A DNA stretch of 64,000 nt from Parelaphostrongylus tenuis (lineage: Eukaryota; Nematoda; Chromadorea; Rhabditida; Metastrongylidae). This document shows, in pieces, positions 1-12,200 of this stretch. Made by a program: the position numbers and the translations under genes. The stretch lies in assembly GCA_019055375.1 (NCBI GenBank), contig JAHQIW010000302.1, positions 1 through 64,000 on the forward strand. Direction: 5' to 3'. Each line of letters starts with the position of its first letter. Positions within the stretch are counted from its first letter, which is position 1. The notes below the pieces were generated by a model that made no database searches, was not told where the DNA came from, and saw only the letters and a program-made list of their open reading frames with translations.

Positions 1-2390
1 AATCAGGTGCTTTGGGATGTAATTACAGTAAAAGCTGCATTATGTTGACGATGATACTTATTTCTCATCAGAGGTCTCAGTTTCTTTTCAATTATCAGCG
101 TATTATATTACATGCTAGCAGAAATGTGAGAGCGTCTGAAAATAAGGTTGTAGGTAACGATGATCTCTCATGAACAAGATTTTTAAAAGCGGATCCTTCA
201 AAGCAGATTTGAGCCTATTCTTACACCATTTCTTCACTATAGTTAAGTTTAGCGCTTTCGCCTCTTCAGAATCGGAAAAGTTTTTGTAACGACAAAGATT
301 TCTTCAAATCAAAATCTCACCAGGTAGTGTCGAAAAATCCGCCGTTTCGCCCTATAGATTAAAAATGAATCCGATTCCAAAACGTTATTTTTTTCTTTAA
401 TATAACGCTGGTATGAAAGTCCTTTCACATACCAAACTTAATATGAAAATTGGCATTTCTCAAGTTATGGAATGTCTACGAAACGACAGATTCGAACAAA
501 GATAAACAAAGTTTCGACAAAACCTGGAAACATGCTTCCTTTTACGACAATGTGATTTTCCCGTTGGAACATGAGAAGGTTTTTGAGAAATGAATTTTTT
601 TTACTAAAAAAACCCGTAACAAGTTTTTTCCTGTATTGTTTGATCAATTAGTCCTCATGACGTCCTCTCAAAATCTCAACTTGCTAAGGACCTCCTCTTC
701 TACTAAGCAAATCCTTAACAAAGTCTTTCTGTAATATTCCACCATTGAATCGCCATGATGTTCTCTCAGAACTAAAAACCTCCCACATGTGCGTTTCGCT
801 GAGGATTGACACAAACTGTCTGACACGGCCTAAAAACAGGGTTTGTGGTTGTCAAGGAGTTGAACGACGCATTTCAGAATTAGAATTGCAATTCCCCAAG
901 GTGGAAAATAAATCCGAGATAAGCCCCTTATCAATTGTTTTGTTCAGACACCCTCCAGTCCATTCATTCTTGGATTTTTTAAGTTTACTCAAGTTGCTTC
1001 AAAGCGCCAACGTTTTTATTCTTGTCCTAGGATTGGCAGTGCTCCGCAAGGTTTTCAACTTTATTCACTTACTCCTTGACGATCATACTGACGTATATTT
1101 CAATAGGTTCAGTCGTTAGGCAAGCATACACAAATCAAAATGCTTCAAAGATTCAGTCATATTCTAGACTTTGCCGAAAGTAATTTAGACCTATGTTAGC
1201 CAGTTTGACTTTCCAACATGTACAGACGTTCTGAATAGAGGCGTTTACATATTTCAACGACTGTTGCTTAACTAAAGCCAATTTTTATCCACTAATCACA
1301 ACTCTTTTTGCTAAAAGAATAAGGTAGAGAGACAAATAAATCGGGACAATTTGGTTGGACTATTGCACTCTACGTTATAATTAGAGCACAAATGTACGAT
1401 AATATCCTTAAGAAGTTGTGCATGGTGCGTATTATTAGTCAACGGCGTATTATGAACATCTTTTTGGATTTTGCAAAAACAGAGCAAGCAACTCATAAAT
1501 TTTGGCAAAAACTTTTTATTTTTGGATACCAAGGACATATTGCGAGACGGAAAGTTGCAACGATTCCAGTGCAGATTGAGGTTGCTCGGTAAGATTTCCG
1601 AGTTATTTTCTTTTTTTTTTGATCCGCCTTATGATCCTTAACACAAGAATATTTGGAATTCTATAACAACAATTTTTGCTCTTTCAGATACGAACCAGCT
1701 GATTTTTTGTATGGTACGGACTCAAAAATCGATGGTAGAATATAAAGATTGCTCAACGCCTATATATAAAACTAGTTTAATGGGAACATTGAACAATTAA
1801 GGACACCTTACTATGAACGACAAGAGAAATGAACGATTGAGGGCATCGATACGAGTCAACGGCTTTGAAGAAGACTAAACTGTCGCAAGTTCAGTCGAAC
1901 AAATAACATTTTTCTTATCAATTTCCTGCTCTTGGCTCAATAAGCAAGAATTATTTGAAATTTGAATTTTGGTGCCTGCTTACTGAAACAAACGTTAGGC
2001 AGATTGCATGAAAATCTGACCTTCCCTATGAAGAAGTCGCGATCAACATATACGTGCATTTGATTCCTTTTTTTCGGTAGACGTAAATTTCCTTCTAAAT
2101 AAGTGAGCAGTATAATTTAAGGAATTAGATGAGTGCAGGAGCAAAAATATTCAGATCGCATCAAAACTAACCAATAGTTTATTTTTTGAGGATTAAATCT
2201 ATTTAAAGAAAATATCAACAAGGTAAATCTAACAAATGAGCCACTGCCTTCAGAAAATCATGTGTGCCTCCTCTCATGCCTCCCCATCTGCAAGACAACC
2301 ACTTTCGTATTCCGTTTCCGATAACAGAATAATCGCTTGAGCTGCGCATGAATTCCTCTGTAATAATGTTGAACTATTCAACTCCAGAGA
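1..2390. other. Intergenic or intronic, no gene recognised
   Basis: AT-rich sequence with short open frames on both strands (for example a 124-codon frame at 745-1119 and a 66-codon frame at 1392-1592). None shows a recognisable domain, paired splice sites or a match to any other part of the window. I see no RNA gene or intact transposon here. Confidence 0.5.
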
Positions 2391-2491
2391 AAAGAAATCA
2401 TTTGAAATTACAGTATTTTCACTGCTTTTTTCGCAGTGTTATTACGTTCTTATATAACTAAGAGAACTGAGTGGTGAACAAAAACACGGCC

Positions 2492-2563
2492 TTAGGCGGG
2501 AATCGAACCCACGTTTCATCCTATCCGGGGACGCGTGCTCTACCACTACACCACTGAGGCACA
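2492..2563 (-). repeat. tRNA-like cloverleaf module (left arm)
   Basis: Read on the minus strand this 72-nt block starts GCCTCAG and ends with a near-complement, giving a seven-pair acceptor stem with one mismatch in this copy and none in the 2823-2900 copy. Box A (TGGTGTAGTGG) and box B (GGTTCGATTCC) of a pol III promoter are present. A four-pair D stem, five-pair anticodon stem and five-pair T stem can be drawn. The anticodon loop has C where a universal T is expected, and the module is repeated within mobile repeats, so it is a tRNA-derived repeat and not a functional tRNA gene. Confidence 0.6.
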
Positions 2564-2827
2564 TTTGCCCGACCACTCATTCTTCTACATCTCAATGTTA
2601 GCTATCAGCCACCAACCTTTGACAGGTTTGGTCGGGTATGCGATTTCATAATAACACTGCGAAAAAAAGCAGTGAAAATACTGTAATTTCGATGTATTAG
2701 TAATTAGAATAGCTATCAGCTCAACTGGGTTTATAAAGCGAAATCGCATACCCGACGAAACCTGTCAAAGGTTGGTGGCTGACAGCTAACATTGAGATGT
2801 AGAAGAATGAGTGGTCGGGCAAATGTG

Positions 2828-2901
2828 CCTCAGTGCTGTAGTGGTAGAGCACTCGTCCCCGGATAAGATGAAATGTGGGTTGGATTCCCGCCTGAGGCCG
2901 T
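2828..2901 (+). repeat. tRNA-like cloverleaf module (right arm)
   Basis: This is the inverted partner of the left-arm module. Here the acceptor stem GCCTCAG with CTGAGGC is fully paired, but the T loop has mutated (GGGTTGGATTCCCGC), so box B is weakened. Confidence 0.55.
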
Positions 2902-3082
2902 GTTTTTGTTCACCACTCAATTCTCTTAGTTATATAAGAAATCATTTGAAATGATATTTGTCTCAGGCCATTGCCTCTTTTCGAATTTTGAAAGCCTCGT
3001 CATACGTTTTCTATATTTGAAAAAGGGGGTGCAAACACTCTTGAAAAAAATTTTCTTTTGGCTGAACTGATAAAACAATATC

Positions 3083-3232
3083 TTACTTGTTCATTAAGAA
3101 ATAAGGAAGTATAACAGCGTTGTAATACAGAAAGTCAGAAATTTCGAAGATTATGATCATTGATGCTCTACTAGCAGTCGTGAACTCCCACAAAATAAAA
3201 AGCGCGACTTCTATTCCAACGGACAAAGTTAC
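3083..3232 (-). CDS. GPCR(-) exon 6, TM6-TM7 and stop
   Basis: Starts after the acceptor GTTTCAG with VTLSVGIEVALFILWEF, continues with YYNAVILPYFLMNK and stops at TAA (3085-3083). It is 150 bp. The paralogue has VALSVGIEVLFFLLWEF and YYNAITLPYLIINK at the same places. Confidence 0.8.
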   Translation of the reverse strand, partial: VTLSVGIEVALFILWEFTTASRASMIIIFEISDFLYYNAVILPYFLMNK

Positions 3233-6200
3233 CTGAAACTATGCTCTAACTAGAATTCAGTTCAATTAACAGCGATACGCGAAAATGATAATGGCATCAT
3301 TTACCTGCGTTGTCAGTCTTATCTCCTCGTTAAAACTTCGTGATGACTTTTGCTTACATCTCAGGACAGTCATAAGTGTAGGATAAGTGGTGATATTTGA
3401 CATCATCGCAGCGTAATTTTTGAAATGGTTGCCGCTTAAAGAAGCTGTGACAGTACACAGGAAATACCAAATATCATTTTGATAGCCATGCAAAAAGTGA
3501 ATGTCGCATTTGATTTCTTAGCATTTACACAAACAAACGGAACGTATTTATGGATTGTCCCATCATTTCTTTCGTATTCCAACACTATGTTAATCGCCTT
3601 ATCATTTCCTTGAGAAAATCAATAAATCAACAATATAATCACTATTATGATTAATGATGCACAACGATATAATCACTATATTCCTTAGTGATGCTCAAGG
3701 TGTTAGTCCGATGGCGAATATTGGGGCTATACGGTGGAGGGTACCGTGGTTCAGCTCACTCTCTATAATGTGGCGAGCCAACTCGGCAATGTGGGAACGA
3801 ACTTTATCCTGAAGAAGAACAACACTGAGTCGCTTTTCTACGTAGACATCCGCTTCACTGCCTACTTGTTGTCGAGCAGTGCTCTACTAAACTCAGAAAC
3901 CCGTGAGCTTAATCTCCCAATTATGGAACTTGGGCTGTCTCGAAGCTGACAGGTCTTTACCGAAAGACAGTCAGTAGACATGGAGCGTGGTATTCTCGTT
4001 GTTATATCCGGGAGTCATCTCGAGTAATAATCGACCAAAAAATGTGCTGCCTGTGCGGTAGCAGTACAAGACTTTTGCGGATGATATTGCGTGTAGCGGT
4101 CGTCGTCGGTCAATGCATCAGGTGCCCATTGCGGCATCATTTTGCAGTAGCCCATTTCATTTTAAATGCGAGTGGTGGTCCTGCGGCCGTTCTAAGACTA
4201 TCACTAAATTTAAAAGGTTCAAAATGTCTTAACAGATTATAATGTTTTCAAGAGAAGTTTCATAAACACTCGAAACGAAAAGTATGACATTCATGTCAGA
4301 GCATCGACGAGCAATCAAGTGTGCAACGCTGGCCATTGAGTAATCTCTTCAGCAAACGACAGATATAAATAGTTCTGCGTCGGTTCTTCAATGTAGAGCA
4401 TGTCTCTCGCGGAACTGATGGAACCGAAATGACGAGGCTGTGATGCCGAAACACTTGTCTTGCACTGTGTAAAAGCACAAACAGACCTCATGAAAGCCTC
4501 AAAATATGCTATCAATATTATTGTTTCAAGCGCGGTCTAAAAAACACTCAGAAAGAAAAGTTTTCTTAAAACTATCCCACAACATAGTGTAGCTTTTTGG
4601 CAGTGCGCCGATTTGGATTAATAAAGTCGACAGAATTATAGTGCCAAAGAGTTTATGGGACAAGTCAATATTGGATCCATGATTGAAGTAAATTCCTGAA
4701 TCAAAATCACAGCATTTTCACTAGTTCATTTCTCGTAGGGCCTTTGCGAGCTGTGATGGCGTAATCCAAGAAGAATGTAGCTTGCAAGGTTCGTTTTAAG
4801 ACCCACCTTTGATTTGCGCTTCCAAACAGCGCACCGACTGATGTTCGAGCACAAACGTTTGGATTTCATTCAGGACACCAAGGAGAGTCTCTGTGATCTA
4901 TTGGGCCCTGCTGTTACTGCTCTTGTCGATGATTCCTCAGCTCATCTGATAGCATATTCAGCTATTTCTTCTTTTTCAGGAAAATCAGCTTTGGGTGGAA
5001 GTAAGGTGTTTTTGAAGAATAGAATTATTCAGTTCAAGTTGACGTTAGAGTTATCAGCGGTGTCCCAAGAGTTTTAAGAAAATTTATCAATACGAAATGA
5101 ATTGTCTTTCCAGGCTCTGAAGAAGGCGAACTGCCGAAACGTCAGCTGTGAATAAATTTTATTATAACACCTCGTGTTTTGCTTAAAGAAGAAAAACAGT
5201 AATTATATTGAAGCATGCCGAGGTTAATAGACAGTCGGTCTTGGGAATTGTTGGAAGAAGTACCAGCAAGATTCTTCCGACTGACAAAAGAAGCATTGTC
5301 ACTAAGGCAGAAAATTGTCTTAGCTCGACAATGTGTAAAGTTTCTCCGACGCTGCATAGAAAATCGAATCGTACCGAACTTCATAAAACGAAAACGACTT
5401 CACGCGATATGTGGTGTACCAGAGGACAGCCATCGAATACTGGATATTGAAATGAAAGTACTCCGCGCCTGTCTGCGAAGCAAGCAATACAATCTGTACG
5501 CTATGCTGAAGAAGTGCGCGACGAAGGAATATTATTGTGATCAGTATTTGGAAGGCAACCTTTGGAGGAGAATAGTTGGTGGGTCAAGATTGATTTGCGA
5601 TTCTATTAGGTTGAATGCTAAAGATACTTTACGGAGAAAATTCGATGATCTTTTGAGTAGATCGCATAACATGATTTTGAGAAGGCATACGGATACCGCT
5701 AATGAAGAACAAGCGAGTCACAATAGGACAAGTAATGCACCGAGAAATTCAAGAGTCACTGTGCTAGGAGGCATAACTCTCCCTGATGGTGCGCGCTCGC
5801 TATTAGAATTGGGTCCAAGCTTTTCACCATCTCAACCCATTTCTAAGGTGTCCTTGCGTAAGGTTGCATGTGGCTTACATGATCTGCAAGATCAACTCCG
5901 TAAAAGGCCAGAGCTGAAGAGACTAATAGGAATGAACAGCAAGTAGAGGTTGCACCAATACCACCATTTCCTCAGCCGTTCTTTAGGCAACAAGACCCCA
6001 ACGAGGAGGTTGATAGGAAATTCCGGAAATTTGCGGACGAGACTTTCAAAACCCTTACTCACTATCGTATGAAAAGGTTTCAATCGAACCTCACCGAGCT
6101 ACAAAAGCGTGGCATGAAAGAGGTTCGAGAGTTGATAAGGGAGGGAAGTATAAGGCTATCAGTTAGTGATAAGGGTGGAGAATTTGTTGTGATTCCTCGA

Positions 6201-9200
6201 CAGTTAGATATCGCAATAACGAATAGGCATCTCGAAGATGCTTCGCTTTACCGATCATCTTCTGTAAAGGAATTCAAAAGGCAAAACCGCAAATTAAACA
6301 ATGAGTGGGTCCGTACGGCAAAAGCGGCAGGCTTAAGACCATCTATCATTACTCAATTAAAAATCCAGTCACCAACATGTCCTGTCTTATACTTACTTAT
6401 GAAAACACATAAGTTAGTATCCACTGATGATCTAATGTCTAACGATCCATCCATATTCAAAGTTAGACCTATCATCAGCTGTGTAGGCGGACCGACGGAT
6501 AGGATAGCATGGTTCTTAACGTTAATAACATCCCAGTTGCTAGGACACATTCCAGCTCATCTGACGAACACTCAGATGCTCCTGGATCGTCTACGTAACG
6601 CGAACCCGAACAGCGCGTACGTAATGGAGTCATTCGACGTCACTGCTCTATACACCAACGTATCGAATGACTCCGCATTGCAAGCCACACATGAGCTTCT
6701 GTTACAACACCAGGGAGCAGTAAACATGTATGGCTTGTCGATTGAGCAGTTCATGGTCCTGTTAAAAGAGTGCCTGAACTGCTCAATCTTCAGATGGTCC
6801 GGGAAGTATTTCGCACAAATCAGAGGGCTGGCAATGGGGCAGCGACTGGCGCCTAGCCTAGCGATTGCCTTTATGTCGAAAGTGGAAGCACCAGTGATGG
6901 ATCTCCGGCCATTACTCTACTGTAGGTATATAGATGACTGTTTGGTTATCTGCTCCACTCAAGAGGAGCTAGATAATTGTTTTAGATTGTTGAATGAACA
7001 GTCAGAGTATATAAAGTTTACCCGTGAGATACCAAAAGATCATTGGCTTCCTTTCTTGAACGTGCAAATAAGCTTAAGCGAGAGCGGCTACATCACAAAG
7101 TGGTACCGGAAGCCAAGTAGTAAAAATATCCTGGTTCACTATCTCTCTTCTCATCCCTCACATACGAAAAAGGCGCTAGTAAAGAACATGTTTCGAACAG
7201 CAGCCAGCGTATGTACTGGGGAGGAGCAGAGAGAAGAATCCGTGAAATTGGCTCGGGAAATAGCCACTTCTAATGGATATGAATTTGTAGCCCCTCGGCT
7301 TAGGTTTAGAGGAAATAGTGCGCCTCCAAACGAAAATTCGAATGAAAGGAAAATCCCGTTCATACTCCCGTTCTTTTCAAATGAGATTAGTACAGCTATA
7401 AAACGCTGTTTGAAAAGAGCGGGTTTAGAGCAATCGGTGGCTCTTATTGAAATACCACCGAATACTCTAAAACGCCAACTAGTTCGCAACCGCTTATATG
7501 ACCGTCTCTGTATAATGAAAGATTGTAAAATATGTCCTAACGGCAGAGACGGTGATTGCACGAGCGTAGGTACAGTCTACCTAATCTCTTGCAAAGCGTG
7601 TAGCGATAAATATATTGGCGAAACGGGTAGGCCGCTCTATGCCCGTATAGAAGAACACCTAGCTGATAAGCGTCTTAAAAGACGGAACACCCCGTTAGGG
7701 ACGCATAGAGAACAGAAACACGACGGAGCTGATTTTGAGATTGAAGTCACCATCCTTGCGCAGGAACAAAAAACATCAGCGCGAAAACTTCTTGAAGCAC
7801 TTTGGATTAATACCACCAATCCAACTATGAACCGCAGGGAGGAATGCCTTGTTATCACACGTGATTTTAGTCAGTATATAAGACTGTTATTTTGATGTGT
7901 AAGGTGCATTACGAGCCTATGTGATCTCCTTGCGGTTGTCTCCACTTGAATCATTCAGTGGAACACATATAAAAAGCGGTGAGTATGTTGAGAGTTGATT
8001 TTGTGCTTGATGCGATTGAAATCTAGGTCTGGTGATTTTTTCTAAGAGAGTATTGGAGGTGTTTGGCTTATTGGATTGCGGACAATTTGACCTTTCCAGG
8101 CTCTGAAGAAGGCGAACTGCCGAAACGTCAGCTGTGAATAAATTTTATTATAACACCTCGTGTTTTGCTTAAAGAAGAAAAACAGAAATGAATTGTTTGG
8201 AAGACGAAATTAGAAACAATAGGAATAGGTGTTTACCTTATGAGTACCTCAGTGTACTGTAATTTCTTCAAACTCGCATGTGCACCATGTTCTGGAACAT
8301 AGGCCACGCCAGCATAAGGGCTCAAACACAGAACAACGACAAAGATATAGAAACAAGCTGTGATGAAACAGCAGACCTGAATTCGGAATGTAAATCTGTA
8401 AGGTAGAACTTAACAACCCCTTGCGAATTTTCAGTTTTCAGGGACCAAGATGCTAATATCTCTCATATCCTATCCTATCTTATCTGCTAGTATCTCCAGC
8501 ATTTCATATGCTTACACCGCTGGCAATGTATGCACACATTCTGTTGATAGCTGCCCTTCAACTTTACCTCTTCGGACCTATTCTTAGAAACTATCTGATT
8601 CTTTTATGCCTTTTGCCGATTTGTAAATCTAACAATAAAACGAAGGTCTCAAGGTCGCAAACACCAGTCCATTTCGTCGAAGTTGACTACTGGTCAATGA
8701 ATCATTGCTGATACAAAAGCAATCCTGCAATTTTTTTGGACACTATTAGTGAAAGAGACCAGAGATTGAAGCTCTCGGTGTTGATCAATCGTAGAGGGAT
8801 GAGTTCGCAATTGATCGAGCATTGCTAGAGATGACTACATGGATATTCAGCCTTAACAACTACTCGCGGTAGCCCATAGATGTGCTAAGTCCGTTGTGCC
8901 ATCCTCCGAAACAAGTCTGGTATCAGCTCACCGAGTACGCGAAGATCGAAGGCTTGGTGATCCTTGCGCGTGAGATCGAACCTTCTACAACGTGTGTGTA
9001 GCAGGTCATCTTTGAAATCTGCATCACACGCACTTCCATGAAAATAAGGCGGAATGCCGTGCTGATTACGTTATTTTGCCATTCTTCACCTAAATTCAAT
9101 CTCCTCAAATCTTTGAGGCTTTGCGTAGTTGGGAACAGTTCTTTAGGAGCCATGTATATCACAGCATCCTCGTTAATGAGGGATATACCAGCTCATGTCT

Positions 9201-12200
9201 GGCTAAGCAATGCTTCAAACGCTCATAGAAGACTGATTCAATTAAGAATGATTACAGAAGTAAAATCAGCGCGATATTTTGCCTTAATTACTGAAAAGTG
9301 ATTATTTTTATAAAGAATTATGTTCTATCGTAAACGGCCGACCAGCCACCATTTATAAATGCTGAAGCCTTAAGAGTTTTCAAATATGTCTGAATACTTA
9401 CCAGAATCACTGAGCTGCAAAAAATGGCTTCCACTTTCAGTGGAAAAAATATGCAAATAACTCGTTGCAGAAGTAAGTAGAGGTTAAGAAAGTTCATGCT
9501 CAGAATTGTCGAAATAAGTATTCCGCCTGCGATCTGTAATCGTGAAAAGTTTAAGGCTTTATGATTTTCATAGTGCATTACCCGGAGGTGGTCACATCAA
9601 CTTTTTTATTCTGAGTTTTTAACAAATCCACCTCCCAATGGTGGTGGTACTTGTGGGTGCTGGTATGTATAGCGGAAACGCACTCTCCTAGTAGGTACTG
9701 CCGAGCTAAGTAGTAATGCAACGTTTGCATCGGAAAGAGCTTTTCGAAAGTACACCACCACTTTTTTGCTCCTAATAAACAGGAGCCGTCGACTGCAAAA
9801 GATGGCAATGAGTTGTGGTAAGCATCGGACAAGATGACCTCGAAAATGCAATGGACGACGCGACCAGCAAAAATCCAATCTCAGTACTCTAAGCATTGAG
9901 CTCCCTTCTACGAACGACGTCGTGAGTTGAGGCAACCGCTACAGGAGCTCAAGTTTCAGATTGTATAGCATGTCGGTGAAAAAAGACCAAAAGAGCCTCT
10001 TTTATCAGACCACAAAGACTGTTTCTTGCTTTCAGCCTTTAATGTGAAGCCAATCTCTTTATACATTAATCTATATGCCTCCTCAAAGCCGTCGGTCACA
10101 TTTGAACTGCATGAGGGGAAAACTGGAAAATCGTCATGCCCTACTAAGATTCGTTACTCTGAGCATTCGTAGAGGGAATTTTTGGTTATGATTTTCAGGA
10201 GCGTCGATCTGCTTGTTTACTGTCCTAGTCATTCATTAAGTAACCTCATAAGAAATCCTGTCACGATGCGTAGTCATTATTTTCCTTCAGTCTCCGGTTC
10301 AAAAAAAAATTTTGATGTCCCTAACGCCTGCTGATCAATTTTTCCTGGAAGACATAATCCTTAACGAAAGGTTTTTCCGTAAATTTGTTTCTGGGAACTC
10401 CACTGTTGAAGTAAAGGAAGCTCTCTTTGTTGATCAATCCCTTAGTGATTCACCATGCAATCGTCTCCGCCTTTTAGCATCGTTTGAAGTGATTGGATGC
10501 ATACCTACCCTTTACAATGACTCGCGGTAGCCTACGGACGTATCAAGTCAGTACAGTTTATCGTTCTAGACATTTCTGCTACCGACTTACCGATACCAGA
10601 GGGATGGAAGACTTGGTGAGCCATGAGCATAATTTCGAACCATCCACACTGTGCAACGAAGAGTACTTCTGACCACTGCCCTCATGCGATTTTACTGCTG
10701 GATGAGAACGAGAAATCGAAACGGCATGGAAATTCAGTAATTCAGGACAAAGAGACAAAAATGGAGGCCGCTTGAGTTCGAATTGCTAACACATATCTCT
10801 TTCCATCAAATGTTCGAGAAGACACTATCAGCGATAGATATAAGAGCTTTCCTATGGCGCGATTCATGCGAAGATAGACCAAGTTTTCGTGGAAAAGGAA
10901 CGGTATTTTTACAAACGACAGTGTTGCTTATATTGCCCACGCGATCCGACTACCCTCTCTTTGTGAAAATTACTTGGTTATAGATTGGGAAGAAAACTCT
11001 TATTGTGGTTCAAAATTAGACAGGTAGTAGATGTAAAGACTATTCTAATGAAATCCCCGAGTATGCCCAACATATAAAAAGTATCAAGCTGCTCGTCATA
11101 GCGCTCAAAACTGCTGAAGTTGTGTAGGCTCCCCATACCAGAAGTGCAGACAGACTTGACCTTTATTACCGATAACGAACTGCTCGCTAGCAGTAGGAGA
11201 CTGGTGCTACTGCAACTCAACTTACACAGTCAGAAAGAAATTTTATATGTGAATCTTTACAAGAAGGTTTGCTTTGTCATAGTAAATGAGTCCATAAGGC
11301 ACCTCAAGAAAGACCAAGCTGACGAAACGTCGTCAGGATCTTTGCGATTACAATGTTCTGCTCTCCGCCTTGACATTCATCTTTCCTTCTCTACTTTGCC
11401 CTTTCTTTACGCCTTACTGGAGAATGTCTACCAGTCTTATACTAATTTGCTCACCACTTGAGAACGAAATGGTTAGATATATGCCAGTTTTTGTGAACAA
11501 GAAAAAACCATGCCAAAACTAAGGAACCAAGTCGCCATTCTATACAGCACTAAAACCCAAAAAAAGAAAACCTAACGTCCTTAATTTCCAGCAGAGTACT
11601 TTAGAGAAAAAAGACAAACGTACCCTCCATACAATGGCGCAATCATCCCACTTTAATCCGGTTAAGGCAAGCAATGAGACGACGATAACGTTTATCGAGT
11701 AGGTGAGGCCTACCAAGGATATGGTGCAGAGAACAAGATATGCCGAACGAGCGCCAATGCCGCTCAATTTTTCAATGCTCTGGAATCCCACACAAGCAAG
11801 TACTTGCAGCAAGTATCAAAAATGTCAAAAATAAACACAGACTAGCTTAATTTAGCTTCCATAGAGCTCCACAATAAGTTTAGAGCAGATCTGTAAAGGT
11901 TCTTTCAAAGTATTCCACTCATAGTGTATACGTGGTGTTGATATCCATTCACATGGTGCAAGATAACGATCGTTTTTGACTAAAAGCCGGCATATCTTGG
12001 CCAAGTGCAAATTTCACTAATTGGCATAAAGCCCTTTAGCATCGAACAAATCCCAACTGTTTTATTTTACTACACTCCAGGCTATGTGAATAAGGTGGGC
12101 TGAACATGTATTGCGCCGCAACGGCAGCCGATAGACGAGAGCCGTTACCGACTGGATTCCTCGGGATGTTAAGCTTTCCGCATAAAAACCACCGACCCGA

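Larger units (their letters stand above)
2392..2952. repeat. tRNA-like fold-back element with 17-bp flanking duplication
   Basis: The 17-bp word AAGAAATCATTTGAAAT occurs at 2392-2408 and 2936-2952 and brackets 2409-2935. The insert is a giant inverted repeat: about 2451-2640 is the reverse complement of about 2741-2935. Each arm holds a tRNA-like module, on the minus strand in the left arm and on the plus strand in the right arm. A second, nested inverted repeat of about 43 bp (2404-2447 against 2647-2694) surrounds the left module. The 17-bp duplication is the size range of retroposon target duplications, although the inverted structure resembles fold-back DNA elements. Partial relatives occur at 26765, 42955 and 56637. 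Confidence 0.75.
5106..8184 (+). mobile_element. Penelope-like element, nearly complete
   Basis: This 3,079-bp insertion is bounded by a 12-bp target duplication. It has a 93-bp direct repeat at each end (5106-5198 and 8092-8184), a short first frame and a 608-codon frame encoding reverse transcriptase plus a GIY-YIG nuclease. That is the organisation of Penelope-like retroelements, whose RT is related to telomerase RT and whose terminal repeats (pLTRs) carry hammerhead motifs. It lies in antisense orientation within intron 4 of the minus-strand receptor gene. The intact large frame and matching terminal repeats suggest a recent insertion. The only clear lesion is a change of frame between the two open frames near 5904-5946. 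Confidence 0.88.

Noticed and set aside
745..1119. 124-codon open frame on the plus strand
   Set aside because: No domain, no splice context, composition like AT-rich chance sequence with a Leu/Val-rich end; no homologous part elsewhere in the window.
2492..2563. Functional tRNA gene
   Set aside because: The cloverleaf can be drawn, but position 33 is not T, and the module is repeated inside mobile fold-back elements, so I call it tRNA-derived.
7151..7561. 136-codon minus-strand frame
   Set aside because: Shadow of the Penelope RT/nuclease frame on the opposite strand; it carries no motif of its own.
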